The notes below the pieces were generated by a model. That model worked only from the letters and a program-made list of their open reading frames with translations, ran no database searches and was not told where the DNA came from. Made by a program: the position numbers and the translations under genes. Shown in pieces: positions 1 through 10,700 of a stretch of 20,173 nt of DNA. The DNA is from Ectocarpus siliculosus. Its lineage: Eukaryota; Sar; Phaeophyceae; Ectocarpales; Ectocarpaceae. The stretch spans positions 361,910-382,082 of the forward strand of contig FN649745.1 of the NCBI GenBank assembly GCA_000310025.1, in the 5' to 3' direction. Positions within the stretch are counted from its first letter, which is position 1, and every line of letters begins with the position of its first letter.

Positions 1-49
1 GGGAAAAAAAAAGGGGGGGGGGAAAAAAGGGGGGGGGGGGGGGGGGGGG
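1..49. repeat. Poly-G/poly-A blocks at left contig end
   Basis: The window opens with alternating A and G homopolymer blocks, including 21 consecutive G at 29-49. Nothing similar occurs inside the window except at the right end. This looks like low-quality sequence at a contig edge rather than a biological element, although a true purine tract cannot be excluded. Confidence 0.6.
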
Positions 50-229
50 ATACAGATCCACGACCAACCCTCACTATACATAGCCTGCTGATAATCTACA
101 CAAAAATGAACCAGGCCGGCCAATACAACCCAGAGCCGTCTTCTTATCTTCAGACTCGTGTTACATGACAGGAGATTCACCGACAACATTTTGTGTCTGC
201 GGAATCGAAGGGTGGGGGGGATCTTTTAC

Positions 230-1181
230 CTTGTACTCGGTGTCGCACGTGATCTCCATGCGGCGCATGGTGTACATGAGCTTGAAGTACGACATGAGTT
301 CCTCGCGGTTCGTAGTCGCTTCCGTCGGCAACGATACGGGCACTGGAGCCAATTGCGACAGCAGCAAGAATATGCAGTTGAACACAAGACAGCAGGTTAG
401 CATCGAGAACGCAATCGCGCCGCACAATTCTTGAAAATAGGTACTGGGATGTATCATACTACCACCACGCTATGCACACTATTTACACAATTGAGACGAT
501 CTCTTACTCGTAAGGCTAGGCTTGTAGCGGCCTCTAACCAAGCACGGGCACTGCGCCACATGCTACTATTGCAGCCTTGCGCTTCGGTTTGACGGAAGCA
601 GTACCACCAATGACATCAGAATTGCCGCAGGCCGGCCGTGATTGACCAGGCCGTTGATAATTGTGCACGGCGGTGGGACTCTCAGCCCGCCTGCAGCAAC
701 GCATCTTGATTCTTGGAGATCCAAATGCGGCCCGGAAGGACCTTGTGCATAACCATCGCGCCGTTACCACAGCTTGGTGTTTGCACTCAGCCGTGAATTC
801 CAAACACATGAACATGAATACTACGAATCTGTCGTGCCTCTAGGTCATCACGCATGTATACCGCTAGTGCTGTAAGTCACTGATCACGTCTCCGAAGAAA
901 GAGGTACAGAGTACACGGGGTAACAGTGTAAAGTCGGTTCTACTGGTTTCTACTGGTTTCCGCACGATGAAAGTATTACAGCACACACGATGCATTGCCG
1001 ACCAAAAATTCTCCCGTGAAAAAACTTGGACGAACTCACGGTTGTGCGTGTCGATGTCCTTCGTGAAGGGCACCGTGATCTGCTTTTCGGTCGACATTGC
1101 TCTTGCCGCTGCTGCTGCTGCTACTCCTGCTCCTGGCCGCTGCTGCTGCAGCACAGCCCTGCTGGCACGAGAGAGTAGCAA
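230..1181 (-). CDS. PDHA1: Pyruvate dehydrogenase E1 component subunit alpha, mitochondrial (5' exons only, partial)
   Basis: This is the N-terminal part of the thiamine-diphosphate E1 alpha subunit, which decarboxylates pyruvate in the mitochondrial PDH complex. Two exons are visible. Exon 1 (1181-1040) reads as an Arg/Ala/Gln-rich, acid-poor presequence ending ARAMSTEKQ, resembling a matrix-protease site, followed by ITVPFTKDIDTHN. Its donor is C|GTGAGT. Exon 2 (342-230) follows acceptor GGCTCCAG, completes the split Leu codon, and encodes TNREELMSYFKLMYTMRRME and then CDTEYK before donor GTAAAAG. The MxxMRRME...YK motif is characteristic of E1 alpha, just before the conserved GFCHLYDGQEA segment, which is not in the window. 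The intron is 697 bp. The catalytic and TPP-binding parts lie off the left edge. The presequence frame has no ATG: the first in-frame ATG upstream (1208-1206) is followed two codons later by TAA (1202-1200). The start is therefore uncertain; alternatives are the ATG at MSTEKQ, an upstream 5' exon, or a sequence error. Confidence 0.85.
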
Positions 1182-1573
1182 GCGACGCGCGACACGCTTT
1201 TACAGCATTGCTACAAAGCTCGACGGGCACAAAAACCATGGCCCGCGCTAAAACCGCAACCAGACAAGACAAAGGGATGCCTGGACGAAATTCGTGGTTG
1301 AACATGGTTCCGAGGAAGGATGACAGAGGGAGGCCATGGTGGGTGTGGGGAGGTTTGCGCTTTGCAGGTGTGCCTCATCACCCTTTTCCGAGGGGAACAT
1401 GTCGAAAGAAGCGTGTTTGTGCCACGTAGTCCACAAGGTGCAGTCGGGACGACGGGTTAAGTCCACACACTGCAGCACAGCAGTATCTCACCCAGCGAAC
1501 ACCTCAAGTAGCACCCTAGCGTGCCTGTGTCAGGTGGCAACGAGAGAGACGAAGCAACGCAGCACTTCCGAGC

Positions 1574-1711
1574 ATGTTCCGCAGCACAACGTCGTCGTCG
1601 TCCCGTGTGTGTGTGTTCTCCGTAGCATCTCTCGATCGCAACGTTTTCGTGCAGCGTATGCAGCCACGCTCAACGATTCTGACTCACCTCCGCACAGGTG
1701 CCACTGCAGCT
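1574..1711 (+). CDS. Possible first exon with mitochondrial-type presequence (speculative)
   Basis: A 46-codon segment begins at ATG 1574 (MFRSTTSSSSRVCVFS...) and is rich in Ser, Thr, Arg and Val, with a single acidic residue. It ends in a consensus donor, GCAGCT|GTAAGTG. The composition fits a mitochondrial presequence, and the position, about 370-400 bp from the PDH 5' end and divergently oriented, would allow a shared promoter. No downstream exon joins it in phase to give a recognisable protein: the strong acceptor at 2204 would add only four codons before a stop, and the one at 1976 gives a stop after six codons. The product is unknown, and this may be chance coding potential. Confidence 0.2.
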
Positions 1712-1871
1712 GTAAGTGTTCGAAGCATGATGATGCTGGGGAGGGGTTGCGGCGGTGTTGGTGTGTGTTTCGTTTGGACGAACAGCGAAGTCACTGCTTT
1801 GCCGACGGGGGGGGGACGCAGAAAATCACCCCCGCTCACCCCCTACTTGGCGAACGAAAACAAAAAAGAGA

Positions 1872-1884
1872 GGGGGGGGGGGGG
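1872..1884 (+). repeat. Poly-G tract (13 G)
   Basis: An uninterrupted run of 13 G lies in the spacer upstream of PDH E1 alpha. A 9-G run sits 56 bp upstream at 1807-1815. Such runs are error-prone in sequencing and could form G-quadruplexes. No function can be assigned. Confidence 0.8.
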
Positions 1885-2676
1885 TTCTCCGGTACATATT
1901 CCGCGCCCTTCCGTCCTCTGCCCTCTGCTCCCTCCTCTGGTTCTTAGTCTCACTCTCTTCTCTCCTGGTCTGATAGGGACGCTGCTGCAGTTGCTAACTC
2001 TATGCCGGTTAGGCATGTAGTTATTCGGCATACGCTGCCCCTCTCAGCTAAAACATGTAAACGGACAACAGAAAGTGTTGGTATCTAGATACATGCATAC
2101 GTCTTTTATGGCGCTCTGACTCCGTAGATCTGACCTAGTCTATAGGTAACAGATCTACCTATTAAACCAATCAATTTTGATCTTTGTCCGTCCTTCGTTT
2201 CCAGATCATGCGGTGGTGACAACAACAGACACATGCCAATGGCTCCCTTGGCTTCAATACCATCGAGTAAATGCACAAGGCTCCGCAAGAAAACAACAGC
2301 AGCAATTGACACCATCACCGCCCCCCCCCCCGGTCACCGAAAACACCGCAAAAGAAGTTCTTGCCGTCAATCCTACCTAAATCAAATCACCACGAATAAC
2401 CCATCTACAAAATTAAAGCAACCGCACAGAATTCCCACGCGCCAACCAACTATACATGCGCGATTGGCGGGGGGCATCCATGTGCCATCCCCCCCCCGCC
2501 CTGATTCCTCAATATCGTGGAGAAATAGCGGCGACACTCCGAGGCAGTGGCAAAATTTGACCGTCTTATAGCCCGTAGCCGCACCCCCATTACTAGGGCA
2601 TGCTTCTCAGCTGCCATGTCATGTCACGTGAAAGACACTACGAAATTTGTAAGCTATTGACGACTAAAGGGTGAGT

Positions 2677-5600
2677 CTAGGCCGTGGCCTTTCCCGCAGA
2701 AACCGGCGCTTCTACCGCCGACGGCTTGGGCAGCCCCATGGCAGACGCGATTGCCCGTACCACAGCCACCATTCCGATCTCGCTGTTGAGCTTGTTGACT
2801 GGCGTGGCACAAGCAGGGAACGATGGAGAGAGAGAAAAAAAAGAGGGAGGGAAAAATGTTTGTTCCCGGAAATAGCCAAGCTCCAGGTCGCGGAACTGAT
2901 GGTGGTATGCGTATGATTCACGTTGCCGCAGGAATACAATAGTAGCGCCCTGGTGCCGCGTGCGGCGCCAAACGAAAACTCTTGGCACCCCACCTACCAC
3001 CAGGGACTCAGAACACCGTGTGCCACGGGGGCGTTATATACCACGAACACATTCGCGCACCCAACAGCATCTTTGGCGGAACCAGGACGTTCCACAACAA
3101 AAATCAGGACCACAGATCATGTAGGCCTTCGATGGCTCCGTGCTACAACTACCTGCACCTCACCCGCGGACCCAACGCCAACTCCACGAGCCCCTGCTGC
3201 CAATGCCATGGGCGCGGTGACGTCACTGAGGCCGGAGGCGGCCATGACCGGGATGGACACGGCCTTGGAGATGGCGTGGGCGGCTGCCAGAGTAGGGGCG
3301 GCGCGCTCGATCGCTCCCTGGATCCCACCCCTGACGGAATCGGCAGAAACAACTTATTTGAAGGGTACAAAAGGGTAGCACTCTCCCAACACAGCAGAGA
3401 TACGCGGAGGGATGCACGGCAAGAAAAAGGGCGAGTACAACTTGTCCCGACATGGATGACCTCGGTGCCTTCTTTCGAAACGGATAGCAACGCTGTGGAG
3501 CTTCGAAACGACGAACATTAATCTGCTCGTGCTGTATATATCTACCTCTGACGTGTACACCACCTCCCCGTGGCGCAAGAAAAAGAAGTACGTTCGATCT
3601 GCAACAAGATGCTAAACTTAACACAGCAACTCCCGCCTCAGGACTTTCCACACCTACGATCTGCAACAAGATTTTATTCTCAACGCAGCAATTCCCGCCT
3701 CCGGTCTTTCCACTCCATCCACGAAAAAACGTGTCAGATGCCAGTCTGACAGCCCGCTTGCACTCACTTGGATGGGTCGAGGCTGAACTTTCCCTCTGTC
3801 TGGATGACGTCTACACCGAGACCCTCCAGCTCCACCGCCAAGTCCACCTGTTTTTCGACACCGTTGGGAGGGAGCGAGGGAGCGAGGGCATACAAGCGCG
3901 CACGTAGTGTGGTTGTTACAGGGCGGCAACAGCGGTTGATGCACCAAGCCATATGCATGCCTCACGACAGGTTGATCGCACATCTAACAGATGTTTTGGA
4001 GGTTTTTCGTTGCGACAAGGGATGGCGGTGGCGGTTTGCTGAGAAATTCTCGCAATAAAACTGGACGCATGCATCGCAGAGGAACTTTCTCTAACCCTAA
4101 CCCTGGATCGGAACTCCGTCCGGTGGATAGATGCTGGGAGCGATGAAAACACACAGGTTGGTGTTTCTTCGATCTATGCTCGACAACCTTTCGTTTTGCT
4201 TGATTCTGTCGCCCACGGTGCTTACGGATCTCGCTCGGCAGGTTCTGCCGATAAGCTACCCCCCTTTTGCACACAATGTCGATCAAATGTTCGTGTATCC
4301 CAGTACCGCATGTCCAGAGGTGCTGGTTCTCGGGCGCTACGTACAAGCGCATGCCGATACAGACCTAGCGCGACGTGCGTTGGCTTGCAAAGTGCTCTCG
4401 TCTCCTCTCTGCCAGCAACTCTTACGTTCCTCTTCAAACCAATCCCAAGGGCACAAATTGCGACCCAGACCTGTGAACCCAAAACTATCGTACAAACCAC
4501 GCGGCAGTCTACACACTTACACGCCTACAATGATGCGCGTCATTCACCTGGTCATCGAGATCGAGGGTGTGCGGCACGGTGACCGAGAGAGGGGTGGTCG
4601 GAAGCAGCGCCCTTGTCTTGCGGGTCATCTCGAGCACGTCCTCCGCCGAAAAGGTGAGTCCCTGAGGTTGTCGGAAACACAAACAAGTTGCATCATGGTA
4701 AAAAATGATGCTACCCGCGACAGCAACGGCTGACCCTCAACCCCCGCGCCAGCTTTCTGTTGGCTCTCACGCAAGCGTATTACCCGCTTGTGCACCCAGA
4801 AAGAAAGGCGGCCCAACAAGGGCAGAGCATATGGACAACGCCTACCTTTAACAGGTGATCAATCGTTCAGATGACGTACCTGATCGTAGAAGCAGTCGAA
4901 GTTTCCGAGCTCCACCATCTCCGCGCCGGCGTCGACGCACGCGGGGAACAACTCGGGGTCAACCGCAGACACGCATACCTAGCACGAAATCAAAAACACG
5001 AAAACGGGCAAGGAAACACGGACACGCTCAGCTCAATCCAGGTAGGGTGTCGCCTCCTTCTCTTTGGCAGCCGGTGGGGTTCGAAAGCAGGGTTTGTTGT
5101 TCAAACGCGGTCAGTAAGAGAGACTCAAGTCGCTCTGTTGTTCGGCATTGGGCGTCTGCAGGGGGGGGGGCGGAGCGGGGCGTACTTCTCGAGTGCTTGC
5201 TATACGTACGCCAGAATTCCGAAATAGACCGATCATCACGCTTGCCCTCCGCAACAAAGGACGTAGCTCTATGAAAAGAGTCCGCAATATGAAGTGAGAG
5301 GCCTCCATACCACACGTGCCAAAAAATCTCTCAACCTATTGGACGGATTTACATTGCCATTTAAGAAGTGGGTAGGTGCCATCAGGAGGGCACTTCATCG
5401 ACAACCTCGCATTGAAACAGAATACGAATCTCTTACTCCCACAATAAAGGTTTGACCTAGTGTTTGCCCGTCTCCACGTACTGAATCAAGACCGTGGGGC
5501 CCCTTACATCGGATGCACCAAACTTTGAAAAACTGTACCTTGCACACCTACGATATCGTCAACAACACCCCCTCCTTTGTTGGGCCGCCTTGGCGAGGAT

Positions 5601-6582
5601 TATATTCTTAGTACATGAAATAGAGAGGGGAGTCTCGTATCCCTATCCCCATTCCCAACCCCCCCTCCCCTCCTACTAAAACCAAGCTTAATGCCCTCGC
5701 GAAGGCGCTACTGATTCCCTCCCCCCTGTCTCACCGGCACGTTGGACACAGCCTTGGCCGCACGCACGAGGTCCGGGTCGCACGCGATGTCGATGTGGGT
5801 GCCCCCGCCGGCGGCGGCCGCCCGGGCAACCTTGGACACGAGGTCGGCATCGAACTTGTTCAGCCCGGAAATCACCTGCGAAACGAAACGTTTGTTTGTG
5901 GGTCTGCGAACATTGGTGTTGGATATATGTGCTGCATGATTTGGTGTCACGCAGATTGGTGAGATTGCTGTTTGGTAGGGGGCACCGCGATGATTCACGG
6001 GGGCCCTCCTTGCTGTTGGAGCTGCTCTGTGGGGCACTCCCTCTTTCGTCCGTGTGAAGGACGGTCGTCTACCTCTCGTGAAGTTAATACATCACCGAAA
6101 CAGTCTCACTCGATAAATACGTGGCGTAGGCCGCAAACAAGGTTCGTAGGGTGAAAACCGACGTTCAATATCTATCAAAGCAAACAATTATTTGCCGTCT
6201 TGCCGACGAGTTTTTGTTTTGGTCCTTGGGGCACTAAAATACTACGGGGTAAAGAGCGCTCCACCAGGTGCTGTCTATCATGGGGTGTCGGGCAGGAGGT
6301 ACTTGCACAGCCGTTTCTCGACACGCAACTCTCGAGTGACATTTCTTTTCGTATCATACATCAAGATGTGACAGAAGACTGCCCGTTCGAATGCCCCGCA
6401 GCAGTGCAGCAGAAAGAAAGACACCACCGTTGTTAATGTATGAGTTTTACTTCTTGCACCTTGAGGGCCTTGCCGGCTTGGAACGGTGCCAGCACGTCGC
6501 CCGACATGCGCGCCGGGGAGAAGCAGAACGCATCCGCGCAAGAGAGGGCCGCGGCGGCGGCGATGACGCAGGTTGACCTCAT
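2677..6582 (-). CDS. ycf23: Ycf23 (DUF561) protein, nuclear-encoded and plastid-targeted, seven exons
   Basis: Exons are 6582-6460, 5875-5735, 4978-4880, 4661-4548, 3847-3768, 3330-3164 and 2798-2677 (stop TAG). All introns are GT-AG, phases agree at all six junctions, and the product is 281 aa. Residues 1-18 form an ER signal peptide (RSTCVIAAAAALSCADA) followed by Phe19 and CFSPAR. That is the signal peptide plus Phe-led transit peptide used to enter secondary red-type plastids. The core matches the Ycf23 family: VISGLNKFD (42-50), VDPELFPACVDAGAE, VELGNFDCFYDQ (to 121), TRALLPTTPLSVTVPHTLDL, GLGVDVIQTEG (168-178), VMAASGLSDVTAPMALAAGA and GVGVGSAVN near the C-terminus. Family members resemble phosphate-binding TIM barrels, but their reaction is not established to my knowledge. 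Length is close to the roughly 270 aa plastid-encoded homologues. The start is the first ATG in a frame giving a clean signal peptide. Confidence 0.93.
2827..2857 (+). other. Purine tract, the pyrimidine tract of ycf23 intron 6 on the coding strand
   Basis: A GA-rich stretch on the plus strand reads as a long C/T tract on the minus (coding) strand within ycf23 intron 6, upstream of the acceptor CGCCAG at 2804-2799. It fits an extended polypyrimidine tract and probably has no further meaning. Confidence 0.4.
3595..3718. repeat. Imperfect 62-bp tandem duplication in ycf23 intron 5
   Basis: Two adjacent 62-bp units (3595-3656 and 3657-3718) both begin CGATCTGCAACAAGAT. By eye they agree at about 50 of 62 positions without gaps. 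They sit inside intron 5 (3767-3331) of ycf23. The divergence shows the duplication is not a recent assembly artefact. Confidence 0.8.
4091..4104. repeat. Short interstitial telomere-like repeat
   Basis: The sequence CTAACCCTAACCCT holds two copies of the TTAGGG-type telomere unit (complement strand) inside ycf23 intron 4 (4547-3848). At two units it could be chance or a telomerase-repaired break; it is not a chromosome end. Confidence 0.5.
5161..5170 (+). repeat. Poly-G tract (10 G) in ycf23 intron 2
   Basis: A run of 10 G is followed by CGGAGCGGGGCG within intron 2 of ycf23 (5734-4979). On the transcribed RNA this is a C run. No function can be assigned. Confidence 0.7.
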
Positions 6583-7703
6583 GATGCTTCTGATGCTTCT
6601 GTTACTACGCGGCTGCTGCTGTTACTGCGCCGGAACGAGGCAAACGTGGGCAGCGCGAACATTGGGTAAATAGAGAGCGTGAGAATCTGATACGCAGCGT
6701 CTGCACCCACGGGTAGGAGAAATACTGCGGCTTGAGCAGCAGTGGTACTGGAACACCTGCCAGATGGTTCAACGCGGGAGCAAAACACATGCCCACACGT
6801 TCAGGTGAAGAAAGCAAGAAAGCCCGAGGAACGGCAGCCAAAAACGAATTGGTAGTCTTTCTGTGTGTGTACAGTAGTAATTATTTTCTTGGACAAACCT
6901 GACGTGCGCACAATCTTCAGTGTCTACCATGCATACAAGCACATCCACACACCGTACCGCTGTACAGGACTAGTCTACTGATGCACGCATGAGGCATGGA
7001 CAGAATTGCTGTAGTTCCTTCTTGTACAACAGGGATACGTCGATACATCGGCAGCACGCCATGGACTTTTGGTTTTGGTGGTGCCTGTCCCACCGCAAGT
7101 TCAACCTGCGCGGCGGGTATGGAAGTTGGGAGGGACAAACAAATCCTGCACGAAGGGTGCGATAAAAGGGGCTACGAAAGGACGCACTTCTCTGTCCAGT
7201 AACCCCAATGACAAACCAACCAGCCGCACCCGGCCGGCGTCAAGATTACCGTTCATGTTATATGCCGAGCGCTTTGAAGTTTCCATCCAACTGCAAAAGA
7301 GCAATGCATGGGTACTGCTGTAGACGCATGATGTTGGGCATGGGCTGTTGACGTCCCCAAAATCGCATGCATGATCACGAGAAAACATGAACCCGGTCTT
7401 GCCAAGGGGGAGAAGTTGCGCAATGCTCGACGGATCCTTGCCATACCTGGTACGTCCTTGATTGACAGCGGCAAAAGGGAGTCGGCAGGGGTAAGTGCAC
7501 GTTGGCAGACAGCAGCAGGCGGCAGGCGCCAGATGGGTTTCAAACGAGGCGGCGTGTTGCTGGTTCTGCGGCACATCGAAGTGCCTGTTCGCTGAGCGTG
7601 GGGCGTGGGGTGTTTCGCCGCATGCACGTGCCTGTCTGTGTGCTCATCGACATAACGCATGGCATGTTCCGTGCCGCGGGGAGCACGCGATTGATTTGGA
7701 AGG
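6583..7703. promoter_or_regulatory. Divergent intergenic region between ycf23 and the YHYH/Cys-rich gene
   Basis: ycf23 begins at 6582 (minus) and the YHYH gene at 7704 (plus), so this 1.1 kb must hold both 5' UTRs and promoters, possibly shared. Several short open frames cross it on both strands. None resembles a known protein and none is joined by convincing splice sites to the flanking genes. A short direct repeat, AGAAGCATC twice on the minus strand, lies just before the ycf23 ATG. No unambiguous TATA box or CRISPR/IS-type feature was seen. The promoter role rests on position only. Confidence 0.5.
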
Positions 7704-10700
7704 ATGGATCTTGGGGTTTTCGTGGTTTTGTCAACAGTATTACCTGGGTCGGCGTTCACTAATAGCATAATTTCTTCGTCGTCAGATGGCTTTGTCGAGT
7801 TGGGCACACGGCCAGCGTGTCCCGCCGACCTTTTCGATAAAACGCTCGTGGTAGCCACCTGTTATCAAGGTGCGAGTGAGATGATATTATCCCCGATGTG
7901 TTGAATTCCTTATTAAATAGGCGGTATATGAAGCACGTGCAGCTGTAGAGAGTTGGATTGCATGTATGTAGTCTGTATCCTTTCCCGACCCTCCATGAAC
8001 ATCACCTGTAGACTATGCTGACTGCTGTACCTGCGGTTCGTTTGATTAGCAGACTGGGATCGTCAGGGGAGTTGGTTCATGCGCTTGGTTTCCTCCGGCA
8101 TCCCCGTACACTCCTACGGGCAAGGGGATGAGCCGTGGGCCCATCTCGTGAAAGAGCAACGGTGGGACTTGACAATACCACTGACTTCCGACGAGGACGG
8201 GATAGACGCTCAAATAGCTCTCAGTCGAGATGTGGACCCTACGGAGTTCCTTACCAACGCGGCTAGGGAGGATCGCCCGATAGGGATGGCGCTCAACGGC
8301 GTGCCGTTCTTTTCTCCGCTCACAGCAACTGGTGCTGATACAGTGAATCCGCTACCGGGGAAGGTGGCAGAGAACGAAACCCTTTTTGACGAGTGCGCCG
8401 GCTCGCTTCAGGCCAAAACCGGGGCGTACGGGTACCGCGTCATGCCTCCATGTCTGCACGGAGAGACTTCTGCCGCTGTTCTCGAGGTAAGGTAAGCAGA
8501 GGAGGCGCCCGCATTGCCATCCTCCTACTCCTCGATGATGGCGTTTCACCATGAACAAAATAATCTTTGTCATTGGGCTACCGATAACTCCTCTGCTGTT
8601 TGTCCACCGACTACGAAAATGTCTACCCAAGTGATGCGGTGATAGAGTGGACCTGACCTCTCCAACCCCCTCAAACTTGTATTGTAGGCGGGCGGATACA
8701 AAGCAGCGAATGTTTTGCTCGGATTCGAAGATGAAAACCCGGAAGGTTTGCCTTCAACGCCGAGGGAGTCTCCCCTGCTAGGATTTGCTATGGACGGCCG
8801 AAGACTCTACGGGCCATACGATTCGACCTTGTCACTTGCTTGGGGGCTCGACGTGTGCAATGGCCGCTGGGAGGAGCAGGTCGATGATATCGGCGGGAGT
8901 ACAGCCGGAGTGTACGCCTACACGTACCGAGCGACTCCCTCATTTCCGTACCTTGTTGGGTGTTGGGGTCCGGCAGGAGTGCCCATCGGTGCAGCTTCGG
9001 CGATGACGACGGCTGCGGGGGCTGCTGCCGGAGATGTTGCTTCAGAAAGCGGTGGATTTGTTTATTCAAAGATCGAAGGTGGTTTTATTGTGGAAGCGGT
9101 GGAGGACGGCTGCCCGGCAGGGAGCTTCTTGAGTATTGACAGCGGAGCATGTGAGGCATGCCGCGCTGGCACGTACGGGAAAAGCGCTGGTCTGGTTGGG
9201 AAGGGGTGCCCGGGGGTAAGTTTAATATCACATGTAATTTTAAGGCGTCGTATATGAGTACTGCTTGAAGCTGGTGAAATTCTGAGGATCGGGGAAGCAG
9301 ATGCTGCATCCGAGGGCAATATGACTGAACCTGTAGACCCCGGATGTGTATCAATTTCATACGGAGAGGTTTAATTAGAAAGCTCGGTGAGAGTACGTAG
9401 TACTAAGGTCGCCACCAACCTCATTGGTGACCAATCCTTGTTCTGTATGGAGTACGGGCACGGCTAGGCGTACGCCAAAACGTTATAGCAGCAGAATGTA
9501 TTTCCTAGGCGAGCAGTATTTTGGCCTCTTTCCCTCGTCCTTCGACGCCCACCGAATATCTTCATCGAGCACCGTCTCCCTGCGTGTTTCCGTTGCAGCT
9601 GGCGAAGAAATGGCAAATTGCCCGCTCCCAAAACCAGCCACAGTCTCCTCCTTTGCTCCGACCACGTCTACGTTTGTGGGTCCTCTGGGGCAATAGGTGT
9701 GCCCGCGGGGATTCTACTGCCCAGATGGTACCGCCACGCCCACGCTTAGGTGCCCACCCGGCACATTTGGCGCTTTGCCAGGAATGACGGGCGAATCCTG
9801 CAGCGGGGAATGCCAACCGGGTTACTTTTGCTTGTCTGGGTAAGGGACCATACACAAAGATTACGATGAAGATTGCTGTCTTGGGCTACGATCGCTATTG
9901 ATTTATCCCCTCTTGAAAGTTAACCCTTGAATCGCATGTAGTCCTACTCAAGCCTCGCCCAAGAGTCTGTCGATCAGCTACGAAGACGCCTATCGCTCTT
10001 CTCTTATCAGTCCTTTCCTGCCTCCGCGTTTCTATTTCTATCTCTCGTTCCTTGCCAACATCGGCACGCCACAGTTCTGTAGCTCCCGACAGCAACGAGT
10101 GTGGGTCCATGAGGTACTACTGCCCGAAAGGGAGCGGCCAGCGGACTCCGGTGACGAGCGGATACTACACCACAACCGCTGTTACCCCGGACGGTTCGCG
10201 GCCGGGGGCTTCTGCAGATGCCGAGCAAGAAACAGCAACAGCCCGCCGTGTGAGGTGAGGACCGCGGCGTATTTTTCACTTACAAGTATATTGCGGAGGG
10301 TGTGGAAGCAGTAGTCGCATTCTTGAGTTCAATGGGAGGGAAAAGGCGATTTGGTTCGTAGCGCACTGGATAGGCAGCCGGAATATCGAACCGACGTGAG
10401 ATAGTGAAGCCCACAGAGGTGTCATGTCTGTGCGGGCGGCATTGGAACCGTATGCACATTTACTTCGAGAACAGTCAGCAGACAACGTGTAAAAATTCAG
10501 TACTTGCTTCAGCTAACATTATTGTTGCGTTTGAAACGGGTACTGTTGGAACAGTCAACCTTCGATCGGGCACCACTCTACCTTTTGTGTCTGTTCGTAT
10601 ATGAAATAGCGCCAAACTCTTTCCTGCTTTGCTCGATGGCATGTTTGCGCTCAAGGTCTGGAGAAGCACAGTGTGAAGCGGGGACATTTTGCGTGGGCGG

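Larger units (their letters stand above)
1182..2676. other. Spacer between PDH E1 alpha 5' end and ycf23 3' end
   Basis: This 1.5 kb interval lies upstream of the PDH gene and downstream of ycf23, both on the minus strand. No homologous coding sequence is recognised. It contains long G or C runs (9 G at 1807-1815, 13 G at 1872-1884, 11 C at 2321-2331, 9 C at 2489-2497). It also holds two good-looking plus-strand 3' splice sites after pyrimidine tracts, ending at 1976 (TGATAG) and 2204 (TTTCCAG). These hint at an unrecognised plus-strand transcript, but no phase-consistent chain from the candidate exon at 1574-1711 was found. The ycf23 terminator region must lie near 2600-2676; no clear AATAAA was identified there. 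Confidence 0.5.

Noticed and set aside
1085-1160. GCTGCTGCT-type trinucleotide run as an independent repeat element
   Set aside because: It encodes the Ala/Gln-rich stretch of the PDH E1 alpha presequence, so coding explains it.
1336-2020. Long plus-strand frames continuing through 1712-2020
   Set aside because: They run through a consensus GTAAGT donor and poly-G/polypyrimidine tracts, and their composition there is low-complexity, so they were not called as continuous genes. Only 1574-1711 was kept, as a weak exon candidate.
7101-7858. Long minus-strand open frames (up to 201 codons) in the ycf23-YHYH interval
   Set aside because: They overlap the signal-peptide exon of the YHYH gene on the other strand, show no recognisable domain, and have no splice-linked partners. 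They look like chance open frames in GC-leaning DNA.
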